The notes: generated from the sequence alone by a model not told the origin. Positions 17,020 to 26,713 are shown, counted from the first letter of the stretch. The stretch is 64,000 nt of DNA from Trichormus variabilis 0441 (GCF_009856605.1 NZ_CP047242.1:3230001-3294000); one strand, 5' to 3'. Translations and numbers: made by a program.

Positions 17020-18258
17020 TTAGTTTTTTTGCAGTTCCATCAGCAGATAGGTATAGAACTCGTAATAGGCTCGGACTGAGGCAACGTAAGCAGCACGTAG
17101 TTCTTCGTTAGCTATTTTGGCTCGTAAATCTTCAATTATTCTAATAGCTGATTGAATATGTGTTTGGGCTTTTTGTAAATTACCCCGACTGTGTTGTAGG
17201 GCAGCCATGTTAGAGAGGGTGACAATTTCCCCTTCTGTGTCCCCCACTGCACGACGTATTGGTAAAGCTTGGTTATAGTATTTGAGTGCTTCTTCCTTGT
17301 CTCCTAATGAGTTGTAGACACCACCAATATTGTGAAGGATAGTGGCTTCCCTTCTGCTCTCACCTACTGCGCGGATTATGGGTAAAGCTTGGTTGAGGTA
17401 TTTGAGTGCTGCTTCCTTGTCTCCTAATGCGCTGTAGAGAGTGCCAACATCGTTGAGGGTACGGGCTTCTATTTTTTTGTCCCCCACTGCACGGCCTATG
17501 GGTAAAGCTTGGTTGAGGTATTTGAGGGCGGCTTCCTTGTCTCCTAAATCGGAGTAGACTCTACCAATATTAATGAGGGTGCTGGCTTCCATTCCCTTGT
17601 CTCTCACAACACGGAGTATTGATAAAGCTTGGTTGAGGTATTTGAGTGCTGATTCTTTGTCTCCCAATGAGTTGTAGATACCGCCAATATAGGAGAGGGT
17701 GACGGCTTCTTCTTTTCTATCCCCCACTGCACGACCTATGGGTAAAGCTTGAGTGAGGTATTTAAGAGCTTCTTCTTTTTCTCCTAATGAGCCGTAGACT
17801 AAGCCAATATTATTGAGGGTGGCGGCTTCTTGTCCTCTGTTCCCAACGGCACGGAGTATAGGTAAAGCTTGGTTGTAGTATTTGAGGGCCTCTGGCTTTT
17901 CTCCTAATGAGCCATAGACCAAGCCAATATTGTTGAGGGTACTAGCTTCTGAGAGTTTATCATCAACTTGTTGCCACAGCTTGAGTGCTTCTTGGTATTT
18001 TGCGATCGCTTGTCGCAGTGATTCTCCTGTTCCTTGTTGTTCTAGCTGCATCCCCTCTTGAAAAACACGTTTTGCAGCAGCGCGAGCTGCATCTTGTTGA
18101 GTGGTTTCTGGCTGCTGTGCTATCTGTAGCCCTTGCTTTCTCAGTGTCACTCCCCCAGCATCAGAGGGTAAAACTGCACTCAGCAATAGAGTTAAACTGT
18201 AGCAGGTCAATTTTGGTAGAAACCACCAGCCAATCCCCTGATTATTTGCACTCCCCAT
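17020..18258 (-). CDS. exported TPR-repeat protein lacking the usual CHAT domain
   Basis: A 412-residue protein. Residues about 15-35 are hydrophobic (CYSLTLLLSAVLPSDAGG), probably a signal peptide or anchor. From about residue 65 to 370 there are seven 40-residue tetratricopeptide units of the Kinesin-light-chain style (NNIGLVYGSLGEKEEALKYL and variants). The end (RAKIANEELRAAYVASVRAYYEFYTYLLMELQ) is the linker that in many cyanobacterial proteins leads into a CHAT caspase-like domain, yet translation stops here and no CHAT-like sequence continues downstream in any frame that I can see. Thus it is a shortened relative of TPR-CHAT proteins. Protein-protein interaction role only. Confidence 0.85.
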   Translation of the reverse strand: MGSANNQGIGWWFLPKLTCYSLTLLLSAVLPSDAGGVTLRKQGLQIAQQPETTQQDAARAAAKRVFQEGMQLEQQGTGESLRQAIAKYQEALKLWQQVDDKLSEASTLNNIGLVYGSLGEKPEALKYYNQALPILRAVGNRGQEAATLNNIGLVYGSLGEKEEALKYLTQALPIGRAVGDRKEEAVTLSYIGGIYNSLGDKESALKYLNQALSILRVVRDKGMEASTLINIGRVYSDLGDKEAALKYLNQALPIGRAVGDKKIEARTLNDVGTLYSALGDKEAALKYLNQALPIIRAVGESRREATILHNIGGVYNSLGDKEEALKYYNQALPIRRAVGDTEGEIVTLSNMAALQHSRGNLQKAQTHIQSAIRIIEDLRAKIANEELRAAYVASVRAYYEFYTYLLMELQKN

Positions 18259-18371
18259 GATTTGTCAGTCTCAATCACAATCACAATATATTGGCTTAGT
18301 AATTGCGCTAATCGTCCGCACCCTAAACCCAGACCAGTAATAAATTATTCCTCCTATCCCCTATATTCTAC

Positions 18372-20090
18372 TTAGCGAATATTTACTTCTGGTAGTTGAA
18401 TTTCAGATTGCACATTACCGACTTGAATAACTGAATTATGAGCAATCAAAGACTTAGCCTTTTGGATTTGTGGGCGTAGCTTTTGGGTATACTCGTTGAG
18501 TTTAGCTTGAGCTTGGGCATAAACAGGAGTACCTTGAGGAATTTTGCGGAGGTAGTTGACCGCATGATTAAAGTTACCCGCTAATGCCTGTTTACGAGCT
18601 TGGTGTAAAAAATAGGCGGCTCTAATTTGTTTTTTCTGGTTGTATTCAGCCAGTTTTTGTTGTACCAAAGCACCAGCAGAACTTTCTTGAGGAATTTGAC
18701 GCAAATATTCTAATGCTGAGGAAAAATCTTTAGCTCTGGCTTTATCATAAGCTTTGGCTAATAAATTTTGTGTTTGGGCTTCGATATTGACATTGGCTTT
18801 CTCCACTACATCTTTAACTTTAGATTGCCAATATGAAATATTAGGAACTTCGCTTGCAGCAACAAAAACATCTGACCATCTACTCTCAAGTAATGCTTGT
18901 TCAGCTAGGGAATATTGTTTGGCTGCTGTTTGCCATTGCTGTTGCCATTCGTCTATGGTGGCTTGAGCATCTGGATATACATTACTATGAGAAGGTATGA
19001 GTTTAGCTAGAGCGATCGCTCGTTTTAAATCGCCGTCTTGATATTCTTTTGTAGCTTTATATAAAATTTCTGTCTCTGTGTTGGCTGGAGAAGTACTCAG
19101 CAATGAATAAGTTCCCAGTCCCATTAATAAGGTATTAACCGCTAGTCCTACCTTCATTCCTGTGATTAGCGGCGATGGTTGATCAGAATTAGGTTCTTGC
19201 CTATATTCTATCTGTTGTGTTTGCAAAAGTTGTGGCAAGGATGTTTCCCATTTCATTTGTTGGAGGACACGCAACACTTCAGCCGCAGACTGAAAGCGTT
19301 CTTGGAAATTGTAGCGAATCATTTGGCTGAGAATTGCCGCTAGATAGTCACTCACAGGCGTATCAGCAAAACGCCAAATAATTTCATTACTATCAGGATC
19401 TATTTTTAGTTGCAGTGGTTCCAACCCAGTTAAAGCCTGGATAGCAATCATGCCTAAAGCATAGATATCACTATTAATTTGAGTTTTACCAATAAATTGC
19501 TCTGGTGGTATATATCCCAAGGAAGTAGCCGGAACCTGATAGATAGATAATTGTTCATCTATACCGAAATTAACTGACTGGATAGAACCAAAGTCAATTA
19601 AAACTAATTTGCCATTAACAGCACGTCTGATTAAATTTTCTGGTTTAACATCGCAATGAATCACACCTTGCGAATGTACAAACTGTAAAATACTTAAAGC
19701 ATCTTCTAAAAATGTAATAACTTCATCTTCGCGCCACAGAGAACCCCAATTTTGAGCAATTGGCAATTCCGCCGTTAAAGCGTGTCCGGCGACGTACTCT
19801 TGTACTAAGTAGAAACGCTCATTTTCTTCAAAACAAGCAATGAAATTGGGAATCTGGGGGTGTTGTCCCAAGTGCTTGAGGGTTTCAGTTTCTGTCAGAA
19901 AACGTAATCTGATTGTATCTAGTTGACTAGAGTGGAAACTGTTAACCTTAAGTTGTTTAACAACACATTTAGGTTGATGTGGGTAATTGATATCTACAGC
20001 AATGTATGTTTGTCCAAATACCCCTGAACCCAGGTTTTGGACAATTTGGTAGCGTGCTTGCAGTATTTTACCGATCATGTGGTGGTTCAT
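18372..20090 (-). CDS. serine/threonine protein kinase with TPR-like C-terminal region
   Basis: A 572-residue eukaryotic-type kinase. Gly-rich loop NLGSGVFGQTY, catalytic Lys in CVVKQLK, HCDVKPENL as the catalytic loop (HRD replaced by HCD), and DFGSIQ for metal binding are present, so it should be active. Residues about 315-335 (GLAVNTLLMGLGTYSLL) are a membrane segment. The outer/C-terminal 230 residues are helical repeats that look TPR-like (ALEYLRQIPQ, AVNYLRKIPQ). The family is abundant in Nostocales and commonly has this kinase-TM-sensor arrangement. Start ATG 20090; ATG 20078 is an alternative. Substrate unknown. Confidence 0.92.
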   Translation of the reverse strand: MNHHMIGKILQARYQIVQNLGSGVFGQTYIAVDINYPHQPKCVVKQLKVNSFHSSQLDTIRLRFLTETETLKHLGQHPQIPNFIACFEENERFYLVQEYVAGHALTAELPIAQNWGSLWREDEVITFLEDALSILQFVHSQGVIHCDVKPENLIRRAVNGKLVLIDFGSIQSVNFGIDEQLSIYQVPATSLGYIPPEQFIGKTQINSDIYALGMIAIQALTGLEPLQLKIDPDSNEIIWRFADTPVSDYLAAILSQMIRYNFQERFQSAAEVLRVLQQMKWETSLPQLLQTQQIEYRQEPNSDQPSPLITGMKVGLAVNTLLMGLGTYSLLSTSPANTETEILYKATKEYQDGDLKRAIALAKLIPSHSNVYPDAQATIDEWQQQWQTAAKQYSLAEQALLESRWSDVFVAASEVPNISYWQSKVKDVVEKANVNIEAQTQNLLAKAYDKARAKDFSSALEYLRQIPQESSAGALVQQKLAEYNQKKQIRAAYFLHQARKQALAGNFNHAVNYLRKIPQGTPVYAQAQAKLNEYTQKLRPQIQKAKSLIAHNSVIQVGNVQSEIQLPEVNIR

Positions 20091-20211
20091 GAGCTGGTTA
20101 CTGAGTTAGTCCTTATATAAGTATTCTCTTGATTGCCTGATGTTTCCGGAAGAGCCTAAAGACAAATTACTATAAGCTCGACTTTATTACACTGCGTATG
20201 TCATTTTTTAG

Positions 20212-20231
20212 AGACGCGATTAATCGCGTCT
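20212..20231. repeat. AGACGCGA-N4-TCGCGTCT palindrome
   Basis: Perfect eight-base arms around TTAA, between the kinase gene and pnkp. Same family as 12669-12688. Confidence 0.8.
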
Positions 20232-20282
20232 GTACAATTGTTTTAGTTTCCCGTAGGGTACTTTGAATTGATTCATGAGGTG

Positions 20283-22859
20283 CTACAGTCGTGGATCGAC
20301 AGGTTCACTTTCTAGAGCCAAAATTCCAAATACGCATTCATGTACATGACGTAAAGGAGCATGGGTGACAAATCGCTCTAATGCTTCCACACCTAAGGCG
20401 AACTCTCGCATGGCCAAAGAACGTTTCAGAGATAACCCTCGTTGGCGTAGACGTTGCAAGTTCTCCGGGGCTGAATATTCAGGGCCGTAGATAATTCGCA
20501 GATATTCCTGTCCACGACATTTCACCGCAGGCTGGACAATACCCCGACTACCTTTGACGAGAAATTGCATGGGTTTGACAACCATACCCTCACCCCCGAC
20601 TTGGGTAAGTTTTTCCCACCAATGTACCCCTTCAGCTTGGCTACTAGGATCAGTTAAATCTATTACTTTGTAGGCGGTAGGAAGGAGTAAATCCGGGTCT
20701 GATTGGCAAATTTGGGTAATTTGTTCTATATGCCAACGATGGTCTTTGTCGATATGTACTGCTTTCTCTGTAGCGAGGATATGAAAGGGGGCTAGTTTTA
20801 AGTCTCCAATATCGGTGACATTCCAGCAGTAGCGACGGTAAGCAGTGATGTACTGATTGGCCATCTCTGCTCGTTGTTGGTAGTGAGTGAGTTGGGTAGT
20901 AATATTGAGGCCGCGATCGCTTGCTTGTTGCAATAATTCTACGGCATCATTGCAAGCTAGGCGTGATGCTACACCAACTGGTGCATATTGCCCTTTGATT
21001 AATCCTTGAGCTTTTGCTGACCAGGGCATGAGTTCACAGTCCAAGCATACCCAATCTGTATTAAATGTTTCCCAAAATTTGCTTGCAGTCAGGGCAGCAT
21101 TTACCCGCGCTAAAAGTTGTGTTTCTAATCCTGGCTCATCAAAAAATCTCCTACCTGTGCGGGTATAGCAAATACCAATACCTTCATCCACCACACCAAA
21201 CCGTTTCTCGGCTGTTGCTAAGTCCCGACAAACAACCACAATAGCGCGTGAACCCATGTGCTTTTCTTCGCATATAACCTCCGTAATTCCTTGCTTTTGG
21301 TAGTAGACGAAGGCCTGGGATGGGTGTTCCAAGTATCCAGGCTCTGAGGAAGTTTCTACCGGGGACATGGTGGGAGGGAGGTAAATCAGCCATTTGGGAT
21401 TAGCAGCAAAACGGCTCATAATTTCTAAAGCAGCGATCGCATTTTCTTCCCTAATGGTGATATTTGGTTGTAGCTTGGTATTGATGATGCGCTTACCCAA
21501 TACATCCTCAATGTTGAGAACATCATCAAATTCCTGTTGGGATGTCCGCGTTACAATGTTCTCAACTAAAGGTTTCACCGGTTCGCAGTAAACCCGCGCC
21601 GCCGGAACACTCACCAATTCCTTTTCGGGATAACGCAGAGCTGTAAGTTTGCCACCAAACACACAACCTGTATCAATATCAATAGTATTATTCAGCCATT
21701 CCGCCTCAGGTATAGGCGTATGTCCATAGACTACCAGCGCCTCACCCCGATAGTCTCCAGCCCAGTTATACCGGACTGGTAAACCAAATTCGTCAATCTC
21801 GCCAGTACTTTCACCATACAAAGCAAACTCCCGCACCGCACCAGAACCCCGTCCCTGCATTTCCTGTTTCATCCCTGCGTGTGCTACTACCAAGCGTCCG
21901 TCATCAAGTAAGTAGTGGCTGATGAGGGAATCGAGAAAATCTGTCAGTTCCTTGGTGAATGGTGTGCGGATTGCTTCTGGTAACGCTGCAATTTCATCTA
22001 GGGTTTGCTGTAACCCATGACTTGCTTTGACATTTTTACCCCGTAGTTTCCGCAAGAGCTTGTTTTCATGATTACCAGGAACACAGATGGCTGTATCTGC
22101 CGTCACCATGTTGCGTACTAGCTTGACTGTATCTAAAATACGTGTCCCTCTGTCTACCAAATCACCAAGGAAGACCGCTTTGCGTCCTTGGGGGTGGTAG
22201 TAGGTAGGAGCGTTCCAGACTGTATTTTCAACTCCTCCACTTTTTTCATAGCCTAATTGCTGGAGTAAAGCTTCTAGCTCATCACAACAACCGTGGATAT
22301 CCCCGATGATGTCAAAGGGGCCGTGTTCGTGTTTTTTGTTGTTCCATAATGGTTGGAGTTCAATTTCAACGTTGGCAATTTCCTCTGGTGATTTGAGGGT
22401 ATGGACGTAACGGAAACCCTCTTTTTCTAAACCACGCAAAGAACGCCGTAACATTTGGGTGTGACGACGGACTACATGGGAGCCGAATTGTCTGTCACTT
22501 CTTTGTTGGTTACGTTCATGACATAATTCTTCTGGTAGGTCAAAAACTATAGCCACTGCAAAGCAATGATACTGCTTGGCCATTTGCAATAAAGTCTTGC
22601 GGTCTTCTGGCTGGACGTTAGTTGCATCTATGACTGTTAATTTACCTGCGGCTAGGCGTTTAGTAGTTATATAGTGCAGAACATCGAAAGCATCCCTGGA
22701 AGCAGACTGGCTATTTTCATCATTGGAAACTAACCCACGACAAAAATCAGAAGATATCACTTCAAACTGTTGAAAATGCTGACGTGCAAATGTCGATTTA
22801 CCTGCGCCAGAAGCGCCAATCAAGACAACTAAAGATAATTCAGGAATAGTAATTTTCAT
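20283..22859 (-). CDS. pnkp: bacterial polynucleotide kinase-phosphatase-ligase Pnkp
   Basis: An 858-residue three-domain RNA repair enzyme. Kinase: residues 1-170 with P-loop GASGAGKST (15-23). Phosphatase: residues about 180-470, a binuclear metallophosphoesterase with GDIHG (186-190), GDLVDRG (232-238) and GNHE (262-265). Adenylyltransferase/ligase: residues about 480-858 with nucleotidyl Lys533 in EEKHMGSR and WVCLDCELMPW, GMVVKP as later motifs. The kinase and phosphatase heal 5'-OH and 2',3'-cyclic phosphate ends; the ligase joins them with help from Hen1. The usual length is about 850-870, so it is complete. Downstream of hen1 by 59 bases on the same strand: a two-gene operon. Confidence 0.95.
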   Translation of the reverse strand: MKITIPELSLVVLIGASGAGKSTFARQHFQQFEVISSDFCRGLVSNDENSQSASRDAFDVLHYITTKRLAAGKLTVIDATNVQPEDRKTLLQMAKQYHCFAVAIVFDLPEELCHERNQQRSDRQFGSHVVRRHTQMLRRSLRGLEKEGFRYVHTLKSPEEIANVEIELQPLWNNKKHEHGPFDIIGDIHGCCDELEALLQQLGYEKSGGVENTVWNAPTYYHPQGRKAVFLGDLVDRGTRILDTVKLVRNMVTADTAICVPGNHENKLLRKLRGKNVKASHGLQQTLDEIAALPEAIRTPFTKELTDFLDSLISHYLLDDGRLVVAHAGMKQEMQGRGSGAVREFALYGESTGEIDEFGLPVRYNWAGDYRGEALVVYGHTPIPEAEWLNNTIDIDTGCVFGGKLTALRYPEKELVSVPAARVYCEPVKPLVENIVTRTSQQEFDDVLNIEDVLGKRIINTKLQPNITIREENAIAALEIMSRFAANPKWLIYLPPTMSPVETSSEPGYLEHPSQAFVYYQKQGITEVICEEKHMGSRAIVVVCRDLATAEKRFGVVDEGIGICYTRTGRRFFDEPGLETQLLARVNAALTASKFWETFNTDWVCLDCELMPWSAKAQGLIKGQYAPVGVASRLACNDAVELLQQASDRGLNITTQLTHYQQRAEMANQYITAYRRYCWNVTDIGDLKLAPFHILATEKAVHIDKDHRWHIEQITQICQSDPDLLLPTAYKVIDLTDPSSQAEGVHWWEKLTQVGGEGMVVKPMQFLVKGSRGIVQPAVKCRGQEYLRIIYGPEYSAPENLQRLRQRGLSLKRSLAMREFALGVEALERFVTHAPLRHVHECVFGILALESEPVDPRL

Positions 22860-22918
22860 AGTTAATTAGTCATTAGTCAACAGTCAACAGTTCTTTTCTC
22901 CCCCTGCTCCCCAATCTC

Positions 22919-24304
22919 TTACCTATGTATAAAAACTGCCATTTGTGTAGGTGAACCAACTTCTGGGTCTGCTTCTCCTATAGGTTGAAACTGGACGTTA
23001 TAAGCAAAGCGTTCTGTGATTTTATTTGCCCAATTTTGGAATTGCGATCGCGTCCATTCAAAGCGATGATCTTTATGGCGTAGTTTCCCTGCTGGTAAAT
23101 TGGCAAATTTGACATTATATTCAATATTTGGTGTGGTTACTATCACGATTTTCGGTTGAGCAAATTCAAATAAAACTCGCTCAAATGCACCCAAACGTGA
23201 TAGATCAAGATGCTCAATCACCTCAATCACGGTCGCAGCATCATAACCATGAAAGCGTTTATCTTGATAAGTAAGCGCGCCTTGAATTAATTGCAAACGT
23301 TCCCACTGGTTGCGGGGAAGACGCAAGCGGTCTAATCTTTCTTGGGCAATTTCTAGTGACCTGTAGGAAACATCTACACCTGTAATTTGCTCAAAAAAGC
23401 TATCTTTTAAGAGGATTTTTAATAAATTTCCTTGACCACAACCCAAATCAATAACGCGCCTAGCATTACTTTGTTTTAACGCAGCAACCACCCCATTCAT
23501 ACGCTGTTGGTTCAAGCTAATGGGCTTTTCTACCGCCGCTTCTTCCTCAGCGTGGGTTTCTTCCGCACTGTCAGGGTCTGGATGATCTTCCTCTGCTAAC
23601 TGTGCTAAAGCAGTGCGAGTTAAACGGTACTGTCGTTTGAGGTAACGTCTGGTGATTTGTTCTCGTGCTGGATGTTGTGATAACCAACCCTCACCATGAC
23701 GTAGTAACTTTTCGATTTCTTCTTCGTTGACCCAATAGTGTTTCTCATCATCTAGTACGGGAATCAGGACGTAGAGATGGCTTAACAAATCACTCAAGGG
23801 TATGGTGTGCTGGAGTTCAACTGTGAAATATTTACTATTTCCCCAATCTGGAAATTTTTCATCTAAAACGTGACCTTGGGCACTTACAGTGTAACCCAAA
23901 GGCTCAAATAATTGTCGCAGAAAACCTTCACCACCACGACAAGGTAAAACAGATAGTTTCGCTACCAAAGGTAGAGACTTTTGGGCTAATTCTGGCTTAT
24001 CCTTACTACGTCCGCCTAAAGCTGTACTAAATACCTGTGCGATCGCTACACTCATAAAAGATGATGCCACATAAGGGCGATCGCTCACATACTGTTCCAA
24101 TGTCGCACCTTTCCCGCGCACCAACTTTACCGGGTCAACATCCAACAACAGCGCCGCCGTGCATTTCTGTTCATTCGCTTCTGGATAAAAAACGTGAGCC
24201 TGTCCAAATGACAGTGAAAATGACTGACAACGGTCTGGGTGCTTATGGAGTAAGTAGCCTAACTCTGTCGCTGGGGAGTGGGTGGTGCTAATGGTGAGCA
24301 GCAT
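22919..24304 (-). CDS. hen1: Hen1, RNA 3'-terminal ribose 2'-O-methyltransferase
   Basis: A 461-residue bacterial Hen1. The N-terminal half (about 1-245) is the ligase-activating domain that binds Pnkp. The C-terminal half is a Mn-dependent methyltransferase: SAM motif DLGCGQGN (286-293), and the metal residues Glu361, Glu364, His365 (EVIEH) and His413 (RHKDHRFEW), with the same spacing as in the biochemically studied clostridial enzyme (from memory). It methylates the 2'-OH at the 3' end of a cleaved RNA before ligation, so the repaired RNA resists cleavage again by the same ribotoxin. First gene of the hen1-pnkp operon. An acidic linker (residues 238-260, rich in Glu) separates the halves. 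Confidence 0.95.
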   Translation of the reverse strand: MLLTISTTHSPATELGYLLHKHPDRCQSFSLSFGQAHVFYPEANEQKCTAALLLDVDPVKLVRGKGATLEQYVSDRPYVASSFMSVAIAQVFSTALGGRSKDKPELAQKSLPLVAKLSVLPCRGGEGFLRQLFEPLGYTVSAQGHVLDEKFPDWGNSKYFTVELQHTIPLSDLLSHLYVLIPVLDDEKHYWVNEEEIEKLLRHGEGWLSQHPAREQITRRYLKRQYRLTRTALAQLAEEDHPDPDSAEETHAEEEAAVEKPISLNQQRMNGVVAALKQSNARRVIDLGCGQGNLLKILLKDSFFEQITGVDVSYRSLEIAQERLDRLRLPRNQWERLQLIQGALTYQDKRFHGYDAATVIEVIEHLDLSRLGAFERVLFEFAQPKIVIVTTPNIEYNVKFANLPAGKLRHKDHRFEWTRSQFQNWANKITERFAYNVQFQPIGEADPEVGSPTQMAVFIHR

Positions 24305-24432
24305 TCACTTAATTTAAGTGTTAGTTATTAGCTAATAAATACTGCTCTACGGTAGGCGATTACTGAAAATTCGTAAATGGCTGGGCTTGTGTATATCCAT
24401 GAACGAACAGCACATCGCCTAACTAACATTAG

Positions 24433-24849
24433 CTAAAACTGTGGTAACATTCCGATCTGCTGTAATAAAGTAGCAAGATTGTAATAGTCTTTATTAGTTT
24501 TGATTTTTCCGTTTTCTAGATTAATAAATGTCACGCCCCGCACCTCAATTATTTGATGGGATGCTGGCACATTATGAAATGCTTCCTTATGAGTCCCTTG
24601 CATGACCCACTCTAACGCGCCATTGGTTTCTGATGCAAAACAAGACTGTACATTGATTTTTAAATCAGGTAATGCTGTGCGAGTAGCGATAAAAAAGTCT
24701 CTGAGTTGTTCTTTACCTTTACTCACCATACTAAACGCCACATCTTCGTAGTCGCAGTCCTCAGTGAAAAGTGAGAGAAAAGATTCTACATTTCCTGAAG
24801 ACCATAAATTTGCCCATTGCAAAAGTAGCTCTGTATTTGCGTTACTCAC
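24433..24849 (-). CDS. SnoaL-like / NTF2-fold protein
   Basis: A 138-residue protein of the NTF2-like fold, SnoaL-like polyketide-cyclase/ester-cyclase type: LLLQWANLWSSGNVESFLSLFTEDCDYEDVAF, then TRTALPDLKINVQ, and GTHKEAFHNVPAS, RGVTFINLENGKI. Members are small enzymes or ligand-binding proteins with varied substrates. It is divergent from a TetR-type regulator with 57-75 bases between starts, and palindromic operators lie between them, so it is very probably the regulated target. Confidence 0.82.
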   Translation of the reverse strand: MSNANTELLLQWANLWSSGNVESFLSLFTEDCDYEDVAFSMVSKGKEQLRDFFIATRTALPDLKINVQSCFASETNGALEWVMQGTHKEAFHNVPASHQIIEVRGVTFINLENGKIKTNKDYYNLATLLQQIGMLPQF

Positions 24850-24860
24850 TTATTTATCTT

Positions 24861-24882
24861 TTCCATACCGTAGCGTATGGAA
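24861..24882. promoter_or_regulatory. operator-like palindrome 1 (TTCCATAC-N6-GTATGGAA)
   Basis: A perfect inverted repeat with eight-base arms in the short spacer between the SnoaL-like gene and the TetR gene. A close second copy lies at 24909-24930. Probable TetR-type binding site controlling both genes. Confidence 0.7.
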
Positions 24883-24908
24883 ACAGATTAGTACCTCAAC
24901 AAATAAAT

Positions 24909-24930
24909 GTCAATACGCTGCCGTATGGAA
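24909..24930. promoter_or_regulatory. operator-like palindrome 2 (ATAC-N6-GTAT)
   Basis: Imperfect second copy of the operator (right arm GTATGGAA identical, left arm GTCAATAC with two changes). Its right arm overlaps the ATG at 24925, which supports that ATG as the true TetR start and suggests autorepression. Confidence 0.6.
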
Positions 24931-25485
24931 AAAAAACAAGAAAACATCAAACTGGAACGACAGGACTGGATTAATGCTGGTTTAAAAGTTTTGGCGGAGG
25001 GAGGAATTGAAGCCGTCAGAGTAGAACCACTTGCCAAGTTAATCAAGGTGACAAAAGGTAGCTTTTACTGGCACTTCAAGAACCGAGATGATTTGCTAGA
25101 AGCGATTTTACAGGAATGGGTGAAAGGTGAAACCAATAATTTAATTGAGCGAGTCGAAACGATAGGTGGGGACGCAACGACTAAATTGCTGCATTTATTT
25201 GAATTAGCAATTGAAATTGATGGTCGATTAGAAAATGCAATTCGAGCTTGGGCTGCAAAAGCTGCAAATGTCGCCGAGATTATGCTTCAAGTAGATCAAA
25301 GTCGGCTAAATTACACACAAAATTTATTCTTGCAAGTTGGCTTTACACCTTTAGAGGCGAAAGTCCGCGCTCAAATGGCTTATTACTCACTCGTTGGTGA
25401 ATTTACGGTGGGAACAAGACCGAATCAGGCTGAACGTCTAGCAGAGGTCATATTTGAACACGCTATCCTTACTAGACGAGATTAA
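24925..25485 (+). CDS. TetR/AcrR-family transcriptional regulator
   Basis: A regulator of about 186 residues. The N-terminal helix-turn-helix is complete: AGLKVLAEGGIEAVRVEPLAKLIKVTKG then SFYWHFKNRDDLLEAIL, typical for TetR. The C-terminal ligand-binding part has YYSLVGEFTVG. I choose the ATG at 24925; an ATG at 24907 would add six residues (SIRCR) and place the second operator inside the gene. Together with the divergent SnoaL-like gene and two palindromes it forms a local regulatory circuit. The inducer is unknown. Confidence 0.9.
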   Translation: MEKKQENIKLERQDWINAGLKVLAEGGIEAVRVEPLAKLIKVTKGSFYWHFKNRDDLLEAILQEWVKGETNNLIERVETIGGDATTKLLHLFELAIEIDGRLENAIRAWAAKAANVAEIMLQVDQSRLNYTQNLFLQVGFTPLEAKVRAQMAYYSLVGEFTVGTRPNQAERLAEVIFEHAILTRRD

Positions 25486-25576
25486 TCATGCCATATTAAG
25501 GCGATCGCGTTTTCTTCCCTAATTGCCTTATCTATGCTGTGTGTAATTTAACCTATGTTGGACATGACTCCAAAGC

Positions 25577-25610
25577 AAAAAAGCGCCCCCGGTTAAGGAG
25601 ACGCTTTTTT
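25577..25610. terminator. bidirectional terminator between tetR and psbA
   Basis: AAAAAAGCG (25577-25585) pairs with CGCTTTTTT (25602-25610), giving a stem with a T run on either strand. It lies between the convergent tetR and psbA genes. Confidence 0.7.
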
Positions 25611-25630
25611 GTTGAGTTAAGACTTCAGAA

Positions 25631-26713
25631 TTAACCGTTGATAGCAGGAGCGGTTAAAGCAACAGGAGCAACTTCACCAGCAGCCAAGTCTAAGGGGAAG
25701 TTGTGAGCGTTACGCTCGTGCATTACTTCCATACCCAAGTTAGCGCGGTTGATGATGTCAGCCCAGGTATTGATTACACGACCTTGTGAGTCGATGATGG
25801 ATTGGTTGAAGTTGAAGCCGTTCAAGTTGAACGCCATTGTGCTTACACCCAACGCGGTAAACCAAATACCGATTACAGGCCATGCAGCTAGGAAGAAGTG
25901 CAATTGACGGCTGTTGTTGAAGGAAGCGTATTGGAAGATCAAGCGACCGAAGTAGCCGTGTGCTGCAACGATGTTGTAGGTTTCTTCTTCTTGACCGAAT
26001 TTGTAACCGTAGTTTTGTGATTCGTTTTCGGTTGTTTCACGAACTAAGGAGGAAGTTACCAAGGAACCGTGCATTGCGGAGAACAAGCTACCACCGAATA
26101 CACCTGCTACACCTAACATGTGGAAGGGGTGCATCAAGATGTTGTGTTCTGCTTGGAACACGATCATGAAGTTGAAGGTGCCGGAGATACCCAAGGGCAT
26201 ACCGTCAGAGAAGGAACCTTGTCCGATTGGGTAGATCAAGAATACTGCTGTTGCTGCTGCTACGGGAGCGGAGAATGCTAGGCAGATCCAAGGACGCATT
26301 CCTAAGCGGTAGGATAGTTCCCACTCACGACCGAGGTAGCAGAATACGCCGGTCAAGAAGTGGAAGATTACCAATTGGTAAGGACCACCGTTGTACAACC
26401 ACTCGTCAAGAGATGCTGCTTCCCAAATTGGGTAGAAGTGCAAGCCGATGGCGTTGGAGGAGGGAACAACTGCACCGGAGATGATGTTGTTTCCGTAGAT
26501 TAAGGAACCTGCTACTGGTTCACGGATACCGTCGATGTCTACTGGAGGTGCGGCGATAAAGGCGATGATGAAGCAGGTGGTTGCAGCTAGCAAGGTGGGG
26601 ATCATGAGTACACCGAACCAACCTATGTATAGGCGGTTGTTGGTGCTGGTAATCCACTCGCAGAACTGTTCCCATACGTTGGCGCTTTTGCGCTGTTGTA
26701 AGGTTGCGGTCAT
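25631..26713 (-). CDS. psbA: photosystem II D1 protein (standard, Glu130 type)
   Basis: A 360-residue standard D1 protein. It carries Gly80, Phe158 and Thr286, unlike the D1' copy at 8096-9178, and Glu130, which is found in high-light-type D1 and strengthens the hydrogen bond to pheophytin. All Mn-cluster ligands (Asp170, Glu189, His332, Glu333, Asp342, Ala344) and Tyr161 are present; processing follows Ala344. D1 binds P680, pheophytin and the QB quinone in thylakoids and is turned over continuously. Codon choice is more biased than in neighbouring genes (for example frequent AAC, TTC, GGT), as expected for a highly expressed gene. A strong promoter and a long inverted repeat lie upstream. 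Confidence 0.98.
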   Translation of the reverse strand: MTATLQQRKSANVWEQFCEWITSTNNRLYIGWFGVLMIPTLLAATTCFIIAFIAAPPVDIDGIREPVAGSLIYGNNIISGAVVPSSNAIGLHFYPIWEAASLDEWLYNGGPYQLVIFHFLTGVFCYLGREWELSYRLGMRPWICLAFSAPVAAATAVFLIYPIGQGSFSDGMPLGISGTFNFMIVFQAEHNILMHPFHMLGVAGVFGGSLFSAMHGSLVTSSLVRETTENESQNYGYKFGQEEETYNIVAAHGYFGRLIFQYASFNNSRQLHFFLAAWPVIGIWFTALGVSTMAFNLNGFNFNQSIIDSQGRVINTWADIINRANLGMEVMHERNAHNFPLDLAAGEVAPVALTAPAING

